From: Rikenellaceae bacterium
GTDB lineage: Bacteria; Bacteroidota; Bacteroidia; Bacteroidales; UBA932
Direction: 5' to 3'
Assembly: GCA_900767405.1 (NCBI GenBank)
Contig: CAAFZB010000072.1
Span: 1 to 30,277, forward strand
DNA: 30,277 nt
Shown here piece after piece: positions 1 to 6,875 of this stretch. The stretch's first letter is position 1. Each line of letters begins with the position of its first letter. Position numbers and translations under genes: made by a program. The notes below the pieces were generated by a model. That model worked only from the letters and a program-made list of their open reading frames with translations, was not told where the DNA came from and made no database searches.

Positions 1-117
1 AAGCATACGAAGCCCCGCGCGGATAACCTCGCTGGCATTATTGTAGCGGCCCGTCTCAATAGATGTGGCGATAAAGTTCTCCAAATAAGAGCCAAGTGCA
101 ACTGATGTAGTTTTCAT
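1..117 (-). CDS. ParD-like type II antitoxin, N-terminal part (gene continues past left edge)
   Basis: Reading the minus strand from the ATG at 117 gives 39 uninterrupted codons that begin MKTTSVALGSYLENF and continue with IETGRYNNASEVIRAGLRML. The pattern of a short strand, 'LG..LE.FI', 'GRY.NASEVIRAGLR' is the ribbon-helix-helix signature of ParD/CC2985-type antitoxins, which bind DNA as dimers and neutralise a ParE/RelE toxin. The toxin gene would normally lie just downstream, outside the left edge, so the pair cannot be confirmed here. A near-ideal Bacteroidales promoter with a palindrome inside it lies directly upstream, as expected for autorepression. Family assignment is fairly sure; partner and toxicity are unseen. 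Confidence 0.82.
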   Translation of the reverse strand, partial: MKTTSVALGSYLENFIATSIETGRYNNASEVIRAGLRML

Positions 118-134
118 AATTATATTTATTCATA

Positions 135-164
135 CAAAGTTACCAATATTTGGTAACAGTGCAA
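135..164 (-). promoter_or_regulatory. Promoter of the ParD-like gene
   Basis: On the minus strand, TAACTTTG (142 to 135) matches the Bacteroidota -7 box TAnnTTTG exactly. A TTG (164 to 162) lies 19 nt upstream, the expected -33 spacing. The start codon is at 117. Confidence 0.65.
139..157. promoter_or_regulatory. Probable antitoxin operator palindrome
   Basis: GTTACCAATATTTGGTAAC is a perfect inverted repeat with 8-nt arms around a TAT spacer. It sits between the -33 and -7 elements and overlaps the first four bases (TAAC) of the -7 box. This position suits autorepression by the ribbon-helix-helix antitoxin, but binding is inferred. Confidence 0.6.
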
Positions 165-207
165 AATAAAATAGCATCTACCTTACTCATTCATGCAGAC
201 GGATGAG

Positions 208-229
208 ATTGCGGGTCGAAGCCCGCAAT
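208..229. repeat. Palindromic repeat element (ATTGCGGG/CCCGCAAT hairpin)
   Basis: ATTGCGGG (208-215) and CCCGCAAT (222-229) form an 8-bp hairpin with a 6-nt loop. A partial relative (GTAGCCCGTAATGACGA) follows at about 242-258. The 'GCCCGCAATGACGA' wording resembles intergenic palindromic elements dispersed in many bacterial genomes. It begins a repeat cluster that fills the gene-free stretch from 118 to 346. Confidence 0.55.
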
Positions 230-263
230 GACGACAAGTTCGTAGCCCGTAATGACGAAAGTT

Positions 264-344
264 GTCATGCCGGACCCGCCTCGGTATCCCGTCATGCCGG
301 ACCCGCCCCGGTATCCCGTCATGCCGGACCTGATCCGGCATCTG
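264..344. repeat. Three tandem 27-nt GTCATGCCGGACC units
   Basis: Three consecutive 27-nt units start at 264, 291 and 318, each opening GTCATGCCGGACC. The first two differ by one base. The third ends in a perfect dyad, ATGCCGGA (321-328) with TCCGGCAT (334-341). The array stops 2 nt before the stop codon of the arginase-family gene, so the third unit could form a hairpin in that operon's 3' end and act as a terminator or RNA stabiliser. There are no spacers, so it is not CRISPR. The family looks like a dispersed REP-like element, but copies elsewhere cannot be seen here. Confidence 0.7.
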
Positions 345-346
345 TT

Positions 347-985
347 TCATTCTGGCAGACGGCCGAGGAAGGCGGCAAGGGCGCGGCGGGTTTGAAGGTT
401 TATGCCAATGTCGGCAGGACCCGCCCCCTTGGCGACGGTGAGCCCTCCGCATATATCGATTCCCAGAACCCGGCGTGCGGCCGCAATGCGGCTTATCATC
501 TCTTCCATCCCGGCCAGACTCATTTCCCCCTGATTCCAGTTGGTCCTGGCAAATTCCGGGGAAAGTACGTCCAGGTCTATCGAGACATACACCGGAATTT
601 GCGGGGAAGAAGTGAGAACCGGGGTGTTCCAGACATCTTCGATGAGCATCGGGTTGTTTTCTCGGGCCACCTTCACCCAGTTTCCGCAGCTCAGCATTCC
701 GTCTGCGAAGGCTCCGTCCTGAGCGTCGCTGTGGTTGTCGAGCAGCGCGAGGCAGAAAGGCTCCTGTATTCTGCCGATGAAGATGTCGCTGGCGTAGTGG
801 TAGTCTCCGCTGTCGATCCAATGGATTCCGCACAGCGGGTAGGGGAGAATCCTGCTCAGAACAGCTTCCCGGGCCTGCGGGCTGCAGTAGGAGTTGGTTT
901 CGGGGATGTCCCGCAGATCGATTTCCTGCCCGTCACAGAATTGTTCGTCGTCGTAAAGGTCGCTGAACTTGAGGGTCAGATTCAT
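347..985 (-). CDS. Arginase/agmatinase-superfamily protein, short form
   Basis: This 212-residue protein carries the metal-binding motifs of ureohydrolases: GDYHYAS around residues 60-66 (in place of GGDHS), DNHSD at 83-87 (DAHxD) and SIDLD at 135-139 (SxDxD). All six usual Mn ligands (one His, then Asp-His-Asp, then Asp-Asp) have counterparts. It is shorter than typical arginases and agmatinases (about 290-300 residues), the final Asp of DxDxxD is Ser142, and the usual substrate-contacting Glu region reads GIDICGGL. The substrate is therefore uncertain; a formiminoglutamase-like or other amidino hydrolysis is possible. It is the last gene of the minus-strand operon, and its ATG overlaps the nadE stop by 4 nt, implying translational coupling. 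Its stop lies just beyond the 27-nt repeat array. Confidence 0.8.
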   Translation of the reverse strand: MNLTLKFSDLYDDEQFCDGQEIDLRDIPETNSYCSPQAREAVLSRILPYPLCGIHWIDSGDYHYASDIFIGRIQEPFCLALLDNHSDAQDGAFADGMLSCGNWVKVARENNPMLIEDVWNTPVLTSSPQIPVYVSIDLDVLSPEFARTNWNQGEMSLAGMEEMISRIAAARRVLGIDICGGLTVAKGAGPADIGINLQTRRALAAFLGRLPE

Positions 986-1713
986 AGCCCGGGCTCGAAT
1001 TTATCTGGCATACTCAACTTGAAGAGATTGCTGCGGTGCATACGGTCAATCTTTTCTTTTACGGCGGAATCTTCGCACACTCCCGTGCGGATGTAGCGGT
1101 CCAGCACCTCGTAGGTGAATCCGAATTTCTGCTCGTCCGAACAGCTGTGCGGGAGCCCGTCGTCCGGGGTCTTGTCCACCCATTTCGAAGGCAGTCCCAT
1201 CGCGTGCCCTATCCCTCTGATTTCCTGGACTGTAAGCCCTCCGAGCGGGCAGAAGTCGCCGGCTCCGTCGCCCCAGCGGGTAGCATAGCCTATGTAGTCC
1301 TCGGAAAGGTTGCAGGTGTTCACCACCCGGCCGCCTTCGCTCTGGGAGATGGCGTACAGCACGGTCATCCGTATTCTCGGGGGAATGTTCTGCTCGGCCT
1401 GTACCGACATCTGTTCGCCTGAGCTCCGGGATATTTTTGCGAATTCACCGGCAATGCCGCCGATGGGAACGCACAGATACCGTATCCCAAGGTAGGCGCA
1501 TATTTCGTCGGCCTCGTTGAGGCTCTGCCCCACGGATGGCATTGCAACTCCCGTAACCCTGTCGGGACCTAGCGCCTGTGCGCAGAGGGCCGCCGCTACG
1601 GTACTGTCCTTGCCGCCGCTCATTCCCAGAACGGCCCGGCAATCCCGGCCGTTATGCTCGAACCAGTCTCTTATCCACTGGATGCAGCTGTCCTTGAGAT
1701 CGTTGTAATTCAT
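982..1713 (-). CDS. nadE: NAD(+) synthase, NadE type
   Basis: A 243-residue N-type ATP pyrophosphatase. The P-loop SGGKDS lies at residues 32-37, and the NadE block NLSEDYIGYATRWGDGAGD is followed by CPLGGLTVQEI. NadE amidates nicotinic acid adenine dinucleotide to NAD+ with ATP in the cytoplasm. No glutaminase (nitrilase) domain is present, so it should use ammonia. Near the C-terminus KTPDDGLPHSCSDEQKFG takes the place of the usual adenylate-binding loop. The next upstream gene's stop abuts this start with no gap, and the arginase-family gene overlaps its end by 4 nt. Its operon partners are NAD(P)H-linked oxidoreductases, a plausible but unproven NAD theme. Confidence 0.92.
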   Translation of the reverse strand: MNYNDLKDSCIQWIRDWFEHNGRDCRAVLGMSGGKDSTVAAALCAQALGPDRVTGVAMPSVGQSLNEADEICAYLGIRYLCVPIGGIAGEFAKISRSSGEQMSVQAEQNIPPRIRMTVLYAISQSEGGRVVNTCNLSEDYIGYATRWGDGAGDFCPLGGLTVQEIRGIGHAMGLPSKWVDKTPDDGLPHSCSDEQKFGFTYEVLDRYIRTGVCEDSAVKEKIDRMHRSNLFKLSMPDKFEPGL

Positions 1714-2655
1714 TTAGTATTCGAGTTTTACGTTGTCTATCCAGAGAATGTTGCCCAAGGCTCCGCAGAATGCGCCCTGGGTGCCGGAAGTGAAGTTCAT
1801 AAGAGCGTGGGTCGGGGTCTCATCGGGCGAAGCCCATCCTTCCTCTATGACCTGCTTGCTTACACCTTTGCTGTTCTTTGCGAAAATCCTGATTTTGTTG
1901 GAGGAACCCATAAGCGCCATTGCGCTGTTGAAGGACGGGTCTTTGGATGCATCTCCGTAAATTACCGGAACCCTCTTGCCCTGAACCCAGGAGCCGGTGC
2001 TCTTATCTATCAGCAGTACGGCAGTGCCTATTCTCTTTGCGTGCAGGTTGCCGTCCTCGTCTTCCCAGCGTTTCTGAAGGAGGAACATTGCCTCTTCGGG
2101 GTCGTATCCGCTGATTTCCTTTCCGTCCTTGAGGAGCTTGCCGGTATTGGGCAGGGTTGCCTTGTAATCGAATATCATTGCCGTGGGCCTTTTTGTGAAC
2201 GGTATACCCCATTCCATAGAGGATTCGGCTCCCTTTGTGCCGGTTATGGGTTCCCATACCTTGCCCCAGAAGAGCGCCCCTTGGGCAAGCGCATTTATAT
2301 CTATTATTCCCATAGCCTTGCATTTAACCATCACTGTCTCGAGCTTGGCACAAGTGCCGGATATTCCCTTGTCCGGGGTGACCGAACAGCTGACTTTGGT
2401 GACTCCCATCACCTGGGCGAAGGAATTGGAACTTGCCCAAGGGGATTTTGAATAGTTGTAAACCTTGTTGCCCACGATTGTATCTCTGGGGCCGACGACG
2501 TACAGGGGAACCGTGTTGCCTCCGACTACACCCGATTCCTTGATCATCCTTACCGTCCACTGGTTGAAGTTGCCGTATTTGACGGTCTCTATTTTCTGAG
2601 CCTGTGCAACGAATGCAAGCAGTATTGCTATTGAGAGTAAAACAGTTTTCTTCAT
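1714..2655 (-). CDS. Secreted PCMD-domain (putative carbohydrate metabolism) protein
   Basis: The start at 2655 gives 313 residues, MKKTVLLSIAILLAFVAQAQ, a clear type I signal peptide probably cleaved after AQA near residue 19. A longer frame reaching 2817 would bury this signal and overlap the SDR gene, so it was discarded. The mature part includes WGIPFTKRPTAMIFDYKA and a C-terminus ending GNILWIDNVKLEY. That beta-sandwich style, with an early phrase about filling and a last strand of the 'DNV.L.Y' kind, is typical of the Bacteroidota PCMD family (PF13201-like). These are cell-envelope proteins thought to bind glycans; no catalytic site is visible. It begins 2 nt after the SDR stop, and its stop abuts the nadE start. 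Confidence 0.7.
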   Translation of the reverse strand: MKKTVLLSIAILLAFVAQAQKIETVKYGNFNQWTVRMIKESGVVGGNTVPLYVVGPRDTIVGNKVYNYSKSPWASSNSFAQVMGVTKVSCSVTPDKGISGTCAKLETVMVKCKAMGIIDINALAQGALFWGKVWEPITGTKGAESSMEWGIPFTKRPTAMIFDYKATLPNTGKLLKDGKEISGYDPEEAMFLLQKRWEDEDGNLHAKRIGTAVLLIDKSTGSWVQGKRVPVIYGDASKDPSFNSAMALMGSSNKIRIFAKNSKGVSKQVIEEGWASPDETPTHALMNFTSGTQGAFCGALGNILWIDNVKLEY

Positions 2656-2657
2656 AT

Positions 2658-3431
2658 TCAGTTCTTGTCCAATTTGTTCCATATACGGTTGACCAGGGAT
2701 CTGGGGAGGGCCGCAATTGCGGGAGGCATCCAGATATTCATAAATCCCGGGCACATAAGCCTGCGGTTGCGGTACATACCCCTGAGCGCCCTGCGCACAA
2801 GCCTTTCGGGAGTCCATATCACACCTATCTTTACTGCAAAGTTCATAAGGCTCTCCTTGAGATTATACAAAGGCGTTGCCACGGCGGCCGGGCAAACGGT
2901 GGTCACGCCTACGCCGTAGGGACGCATTTCGAAATACAGCGAGCGGCCGAAACTCTTGAGGTAGGCTTTTGTCGCCGAATACACGGTGATTCCCGGCATC
3001 GGCAGGGTGGCGGCAAGAGAGGACATAATGAGAATGTGCCCGCAGCGCCGCTTTTTCATATCTTCCCCAAACAGCATACAGAGTTTCGTATTGGTTACCA
3101 CGTGAAGGTTGAGCATAGTCTCCACACGTCCCTGAAGTTCGGGATGAATCTCCTTAAAGAAAAACATACCGGCGTTGCAAATGAGAGTGTCCACCTCGAA
3201 GTCCTGCTGCTTGCAATAGCTGTACAATTGCGCGGCGGCATCTTCCGTGCCCAGATCCTGATATCGGGGAATAACGTTCACTCCGTACTGCTCTACCAGC
3301 ATAGAGGTGGCTTCGATAAGCTGTTCCTGCTGGTTGCTTACTATAAGCAGGTCGTTCCCTCTAGCTGCGAGCTGCCTCGCATACTCCAGACCCATTCCGG
3401 AGCTGGCTCCTGTTACAAGTGCGATTTTCAT
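2658..3431 (-). CDS. Short-chain dehydrogenase/reductase (SDR)
   Basis: The protein is 257 residues when started at the ATG at 3431, which overlaps the upstream reductase stop as ATGA. The longer frame to 3500 lies wholly inside that gene and was rejected. Classical SDR motifs are in order: TGASSGMG (residues 7-14, dinucleotide binding), NAG (86-88), the catalytic Ser in MSSLA (136-140), and YSATK (151-155, catalytic Tyr and Lys). The C-terminal 70 residues are rich in Arg, Pro and hydrophobics, resembling SDRs that act on lipids or sterols. The substrate is unknown. Its tight pairing with an old-yellow-enzyme reductase suggests two sequential reductions of one substrate, which is inference. 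Confidence 0.88.
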   Translation of the reverse strand: MKIALVTGASSGMGLEYARQLAARGNDLLIVSNQQEQLIEATSMLVEQYGVNVIPRYQDLGTEDAAAQLYSYCKQQDFEVDTLICNAGMFFFKEIHPELQGRVETMLNLHVVTNTKLCMLFGEDMKKRRCGHILIMSSLAATLPMPGITVYSATKAYLKSFGRSLYFEMRPYGVGVTTVCPAAVATPLYNLKESLMNFAVKIGVIWTPERLVRRALRGMYRNRRLMCPGFMNIWMPPAIAALPRSLVNRIWNKLDKN

Positions 3432-4657
3432 TTCGAGTTTTCGGCTTCCTGAATCTCCTTCTGCAGCTTCTTGGGAAGATTGTCCACACAGTGGTGGCAT
3501 TTCATCTCAAGGGTGTACATTCTGCCAATGCAATAGTTGGAATGCCTGCATCCGCTGCATTCGAGTTCTCCATCTTTAAGTTTATTTACAAAATCGGTAT
3601 CGTGAATAAGGGCTCTTGCCATTTGCAGACCGGTGAATCCGGCGGCCAGCACCTCTTCCATTTTCTGTTTGGAAACAAGCCCTCCCACATATACAAGAGG
3701 CATTGAAAGGGCTGCCCTGAACTTCTTTGCGTCCTCAAGGAAGTAGCCTTCGCTGTAGGGGACGGTGGGGATGAGAATCCTGCCTATGAGGCCCAGCATA
3801 GCCTTAAGCCACCAGAAGGATTTCGTATCCATATAATGTGCAAGGGTCTTGAGAGGCATAGCCCCGCGCATCACTTCCATAGGGGCCTTGCTTACGAATC
3901 CTGCCGACAGAACCAGCGCGTGCGCCCCGAGCCGTTCAAGTTCCTGCGCTACCGCTATGCATTCCTGAGTCTGCATTCCTCCACGGAAACCGTCGTGCAT
4001 ATTTACTTTTACCAGAACGCCCATATCGTCCCCGGCGGCTTCCATCACTTCTTTCATAACCAGCCGCATAAAACGCATACGGTTGTCCAGGCTCCCTCCA
4101 AACTCGTCGTGCCTGTGATTTGTGTAGGGAGACAGGAACTGGCTTATGAGATAGCCGTGTGCTGCGTGTATCTCGACACAGTCGAACCCGGCTTTGCGGG
4201 CGAGCCGTACGGCATCACCATATTTTACGGCCAGGTCATATATCTCGTCCTTGCGGAGTTTCCTAACAAAGGTGGGGGAGTAAATGTTGAAACCTCCCGA
4301 TGCGCCCACGGGAGTGCATTTGCAGGTGGCCCTGTGCGTCATATTGCCGCAGTGGCCGAGCTGTATGGATGCCTTTGCTCCGTAAGAATGAACGGAGTCG
4401 GTAAGTTTCCTGAGCTCAGGGACAATTTCTTCCCTCATCCACAGCTGCCCGTCGAAGGACAGTCCGGACCGACATATGGCGGCATATGCGACAGTGGTCA
4501 TCCCTACGCCGCCTCTGGCAACAGCAGTATGGTAGTCGAACAGATCTTTTGAAGGGGAGTTGCCGTAGGCCATATTCTCAAATGCGGCCGAACGTATTAC
4601 CCTGTTTCTCAAGGTCACCGGACCAATGTTGCAGGGAGTGAAGATAGGAGAGTCCAT
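3428..4657 (-). CDS. Old-yellow-enzyme family NADH:flavin oxidoreductase with Fe-S cysteine cluster
   Basis: A 409-residue TIM-barrel flavoenzyme. The N-terminus IGPVTLRNRVIRSA and the segment HAAHGYLISQFLSP followed by NHRHDEFGGS are hallmarks of the OYE/2,4-dienoyl-CoA reductase/BaiCD group. FMN phosphate binding fits YVGGLVS and LQMARALI near the C-terminus. Cysteines 367, 370, 376, 387 and 390 form a CxxCx5C...CxxC cluster resembling the 4Fe-4S site of dienoyl-CoA reductases, but the flavodoxin-like FAD/NADH domain of full-length (about 670-residue) members is missing. It likely reduces activated alkenes. It is first in a five-gene minus-strand operon. A near-consensus -7 box TATCTTTA lies at 4680 to 4673. 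Confidence 0.88.
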   Translation of the reverse strand: MDSPIFTPCNIGPVTLRNRVIRSAAFENMAYGNSPSKDLFDYHTAVARGGVGMTTVAYAAICRSGLSFDGQLWMREEIVPELRKLTDSVHSYGAKASIQLGHCGNMTHRATCKCTPVGASGGFNIYSPTFVRKLRKDEIYDLAVKYGDAVRLARKAGFDCVEIHAAHGYLISQFLSPYTNHRHDEFGGSLDNRMRFMRLVMKEVMEAAGDDMGVLVKVNMHDGFRGGMQTQECIAVAQELERLGAHALVLSAGFVSKAPMEVMRGAMPLKTLAHYMDTKSFWWLKAMLGLIGRILIPTVPYSEGYFLEDAKKFRAALSMPLVYVGGLVSKQKMEEVLAAGFTGLQMARALIHDTDFVNKLKDGELECSGCRHSNYCIGRMYTLEMKCHHCVDNLPKKLQKEIQEAENSK

Positions 4658-4693
4658 TTTGTTAAATTTCGGTAAAGATAGTCATATTTTTTG

Positions 4694-4701
4694 TATCTTT
4701 G
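4694..4701 (+). promoter_or_regulatory. -7 promoter box for the alpha/beta hydrolase gene
   Basis: TATCTTTG matches TAnnTTTG and lies 22 nt before the ATG at 4724, in the 66-nt divergent region shared with the reductase operon. No clear -33 TTG was found at 19-21 nt. Confidence 0.5.
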
Positions 4702-4723
4702 GCTCTCGCAATAAGTTAAAAAT

Positions 4724-5476
4724 ATGAAATTCTTTGCTGCCATTGGTGGATTTTTCTATTTCACCACACTTTCCGTCCTGTGCTCCAAATACCCCGAGGA
4801 ACCTGCAACCATACAGGTGAACGGACAGGAATTGTATTATGTGACCAGAGGCCCCAGGGACGGGAAACCGGTGGTGCTGATTCACGGAAACGGGGGCTCG
4901 CACAAAAGTATGAGAACCCAGGCAATGGAACTGGCAAGGGCGGGTTACCGCGTTTACAGCCCGGATTCCCGCGGACAGGGAGCGAATCCTGTGCTGGAGG
5001 AATATCACTATGCCGATATGGTTGAGGATACTTACTGTTTCATAAAGAAACTGGGCCTTGACAAACCGGCCCTGTACGGATGGAGCGACGGAGGAATAAT
5101 TCTGCTTATGCTGGAGATGGCTCATCCCGGCACCTGCGGCCCTATGGCTGTAAGCGGAGCGAACCTCTATCCCGACTGCGGTCCCGACTTCGAGAAGTTC
5201 AAGGAATGGATACTGTCAGAGGGCACCCCGCTTGCAATGATGATGCTCGGCGAACCTCAGATTGACCCTGCAGATCTATCGGCAATAAAGTGCCCCGTGC
5301 TTGTGTGCGGGGGAGAGAAAGATCTTATTTCGGTGGAACATACGACTCTTATCGCCGACTCTATACCGGGTTCCCGGCTAGTGATTGTTAAGGGGGAGGA
5401 TCACGGCAGCTACATAAAGAAAAGTCCCAAGATGGGTCGCATCCTGGGACAGTTCCTTAAAGAAAACAACTATTAA
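4724..5476 (+). CDS. Alpha/beta hydrolase with N-terminal membrane/signal segment
   Basis: A 250-residue alpha/beta-fold hydrolase. HGNGG (residues 54-58) forms the oxyanion region, GWSDGG (119-124) carries the nucleophile Ser121, Asp200 sits in GGEKD, and His227 in EDHGS, so the catalytic triad is complete. The first 20 residues are hydrophobic and end SVLC; this could be an export signal, anchor or weak lipoprotein signal, since SVLC is a poor lipobox. The short lid suggests small ester or amide substrates, which remain unknown. It is transcribed alone, and its stop overlaps the convergent rubrerythrin stop by 4 nt. Confidence 0.88.
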   Translation: MKFFAAIGGFFYFTTLSVLCSKYPEEPATIQVNGQELYYVTRGPRDGKPVVLIHGNGGSHKSMRTQAMELARAGYRVYSPDSRGQGANPVLEEYHYADMVEDTYCFIKKLGLDKPALYGWSDGGIILLMLEMAHPGTCGPMAVSGANLYPDCGPDFEKFKEWILSEGTPLAMMMLGEPQIDPADLSAIKCPVLVCGGEKDLISVEHTTLIADSIPGSRLVIVKGEDHGSYIKKSPKMGRILGQFLKENNY

Positions 5477-6012
5477 TAGTTCTCTGCTAGAATTTCGAAA
5501 TAGCTCTGGGGATGTGCGCAGGTAGGGCATACCTCGGGTGCGCTTTCTCCCACTACGATATGGCCGCAGTTGCGGCATTCCCATACCTTCACGCTTGATT
5601 TCTTGAAGACCTCGAGAGCTTCTACGTTCTTGAGGAGCGCGCGGTAGCGCTCTTCGTGACGTTTCTCGATAGCTGCTACAAGGCGGAACTTGGCTGCAAG
5701 AGTTGGAAATCCTTCCTCTTCGGCTGTCTTTGCAAATCCTTCGTACATATCTGTCCACTCATAGTTCTCGCCTGCGGCGGCTGCGGCGAGGTTCTGGGCT
5801 GTGTCGCCTATGCCTTCGAGTTCCTTGAACCAGAGTTTTGCGTGTTCCTTCTCGTTGTCTGCGGTCTTGAGGAAGAGAGCTGAAATCTGCTCATAACCCT
5901 CTTTCTTTGCCTTGGATGCGAAATAAGTGTACTTGTTGCGAGCCTGTGACTCACCTGCGAAAGCGGCCTCGAGATTCTTCTCGGTCTGTGTTCCTGCGTA
6001 TTTGTTTGCCAT
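5473..6012 (-). CDS. rbr: Rubrerythrin
   Basis: A 179-residue protein with an N-terminal ferritin-like four-helix domain (residues 1-138) carrying a di-iron ligand set: Glu21, Glu54/His57 in NEKEHA, a Glu-rich central helix, and EKRHEERY at 116-123. A C-terminal rubredoxin-type domain follows with Cys146/149 (CRNC) and Cys162/165 (CPTC). Rubrerythrins reduce hydrogen peroxide in the cytoplasm of anaerobes. Length and motifs match the family exactly. It starts 12 nt after the Fur-family regulator, so the two are probably co-transcribed; peroxide or metal control by that regulator is a reasonable inference. Confidence 0.95.
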   Translation of the reverse strand: MANKYAGTQTEKNLEAAFAGESQARNKYTYFASKAKKEGYEQISALFLKTADNEKEHAKLWFKELEGIGDTAQNLAAAAAGENYEWTDMYEGFAKTAEEEGFPTLAAKFRLVAAIEKRHEERYRALLKNVEALEVFKKSSVKVWECRNCGHIVVGESAPEVCPTCAHPQSYFEILAENY

Positions 6013-6024
6013 AGAAATTAAGTA

Positions 6025-6456
6025 TTAAAGTTTGAATCTTGTCTTGCAGTCCGGGCAGATGCCTTTGATGGTATGCTCGGTGGAGTGAACGGTGTAATTG
6101 CCGGGGAGCTCGACCTTGGGAACTTTCAACTCTTCAAAACAGAAGGTGCGCCTGCACACTTCGCAGTGAAAGTGAACGTGTTCGTCTGAGTCCGGTCCGT
6201 CGTGATGGCCGTGACAGACCTCGTATCTTACGCCTTCGGGGCCTCCGTCGAGGGTATGCAGAAGGTCGTGCTCTCTCATTGTGGCAAGGCAGCGGAAGAT
6301 GCTGGACTTATCGAGAGTGGGGACCTCTGTCTCTATTTCTTTCATAGACATAGGCCCCTTCCTGTCCAGCAGGGTCTCCAGCACCAGAATACGGTTTCCG
6401 GTGGCTTTTATCCCGGCATTTTTAAGCAGTTCTATGCATTCTTTCCTGTCTGCCAT
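6025..6456 (-). CDS. Fur-family metal/peroxide-responsive repressor
   Basis: The protein is 143 residues from the ATG at 6456; a TTG three codons earlier is possible but unnecessary. An N-terminal winged helix (RILVLETLL...DKSSIFRCLATMREHDLL) is followed by a dimerisation domain with DEHVHFHCEVC (residues 91-101) and CPDC (134-137). The two CxxC pairs form the structural zinc site, and HVHFH resembles the regulatory metal site of Fur/PerR/Zur proteins. Motifs alone do not show which signal it senses. The adjacent rubrerythrin suggests PerR, while the upstream HMA protein and TonB receptor suggest a Zur-like metal role. It starts 20 nt after the HMA gene. Confidence 0.9.
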   Translation of the reverse strand: MADRKECIELLKNAGIKATGNRILVLETLLDRKGPMSMKEIETEVPTLDKSSIFRCLATMREHDLLHTLDGGPEGVRYEVCHGHHDGPDSDEHVHFHCEVCRRTFCFEELKVPKVELPGNYTVHSTEHTIKGICPDCKTRFKL

Positions 6457-6462
6457 TAACTG

Positions 6463-6470
6463 CAAATATA
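6463..6470 (-). promoter_or_regulatory. -7 promoter box just before the Fur-family gene
   Basis: On the minus strand TATATTTG matches TAnnTTTG exactly. Its last base is only 6 nt from the ATG at 6456, so transcription from here would give a leaderless or nearly leaderless mRNA. It would allow regulator plus rubrerythrin to be expressed independently of the upstream receptor genes. No good -33 TTG is visible. Confidence 0.45.
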
Positions 6471-6476
6471 CAAAAT

Positions 6477-6863
6477 TTATTTGGTTTTATGTTTCTCGCA
6501 GTCGCCCTTGCAGTCACCCTTCTTGTGTCCGTCCTTGTGGCAGTCATCCTTGCAGCCGCCCTTGCAGCAACCGTCCTTGTGGCAGGCCACAGCGGTGAAT
6601 CCTAGTTTCTCGATAGCGGCCTTAAGCGCTTCGGGAGAAGTCTTCGAGGCATCGTAGCCGACAGTGATCTTTTTGTTCTCGAGAGAAACGTCCAGACTCT
6701 TGACTCCCTTTTCGAAGGCGATGTTTTCCTGAACTTTCCTTACGCATTCCTTGCAATGGAGGTTGCTTTCAAACGTTACGGTCCTGATTTCTTTCTTTGG
6801 GCCGGCAAATGCCGCAGATACGGCCGTCAGTACGATTGCGATTGTCAAAGCTAACTTTTTCAT
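6477..6863 (-). CDS. Secreted HMA-domain metal-binding protein with Cys/His tail
   Basis: A 128-residue protein. MKKLALTIAIVLTAVSAAFA is a signal peptide. Residues 25-92 are a heavy-metal-associated (HMA) ferredoxin-like domain with the metal loop HCKEC (Cys37, Cys40) and the typical ending EKLGFTAV. Residues 94-128 form a Lys/Gly/Asp-rich tail with seven Cys and four His in repeats such as CKGGCKDDC and GDCKGDC, like a small metallothionein. It probably binds copper, zinc or another soft metal in the periplasm. It begins 12 nt after the TonB receptor gene, so the pair likely work together in metal capture or delivery. Confidence 0.88.
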   Translation of the reverse strand: MKKLALTIAIVLTAVSAAFAGPKKEIRTVTFESNLHCKECVRKVQENIAFEKGVKSLDVSLENKKITVGYDASKTSPEALKAAIEKLGFTAVACHKDGCCKGGCKDDCHKDGHKKGDCKGDCEKHKTK

Positions 6864-6875
6864 ATCAAAATGATT

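Noticed and set aside
264..344. CRISPR-like repeat array
   Set aside because: The units are directly adjacent with no spacers, and no cas gene is present.
203..1096. Plus-strand open frame of 297 codons starting in the repeats
   Set aside because: It translates the GTCATGCC repeats into a repetitive peptide and then runs antisense to the arginase-family and nadE genes.
2656..2817. Upstream extension of the PCMD-protein gene
   Set aside because: It would place 54 residues before a clear signal peptide and overlap the SDR gene in another frame.
3432..3500. Upstream extension of the SDR gene
   Set aside because: The TGASSGMG motif begins seven residues after the later ATG, as in the family, and that ATG has the typical ATGA overlap.
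4724..4785. Lipoprotein signal in the alpha/beta hydrolase
   Set aside because: SVLC is a poor lipobox and the segment lacks a strong positive N-terminus, so acylation is not claimed.
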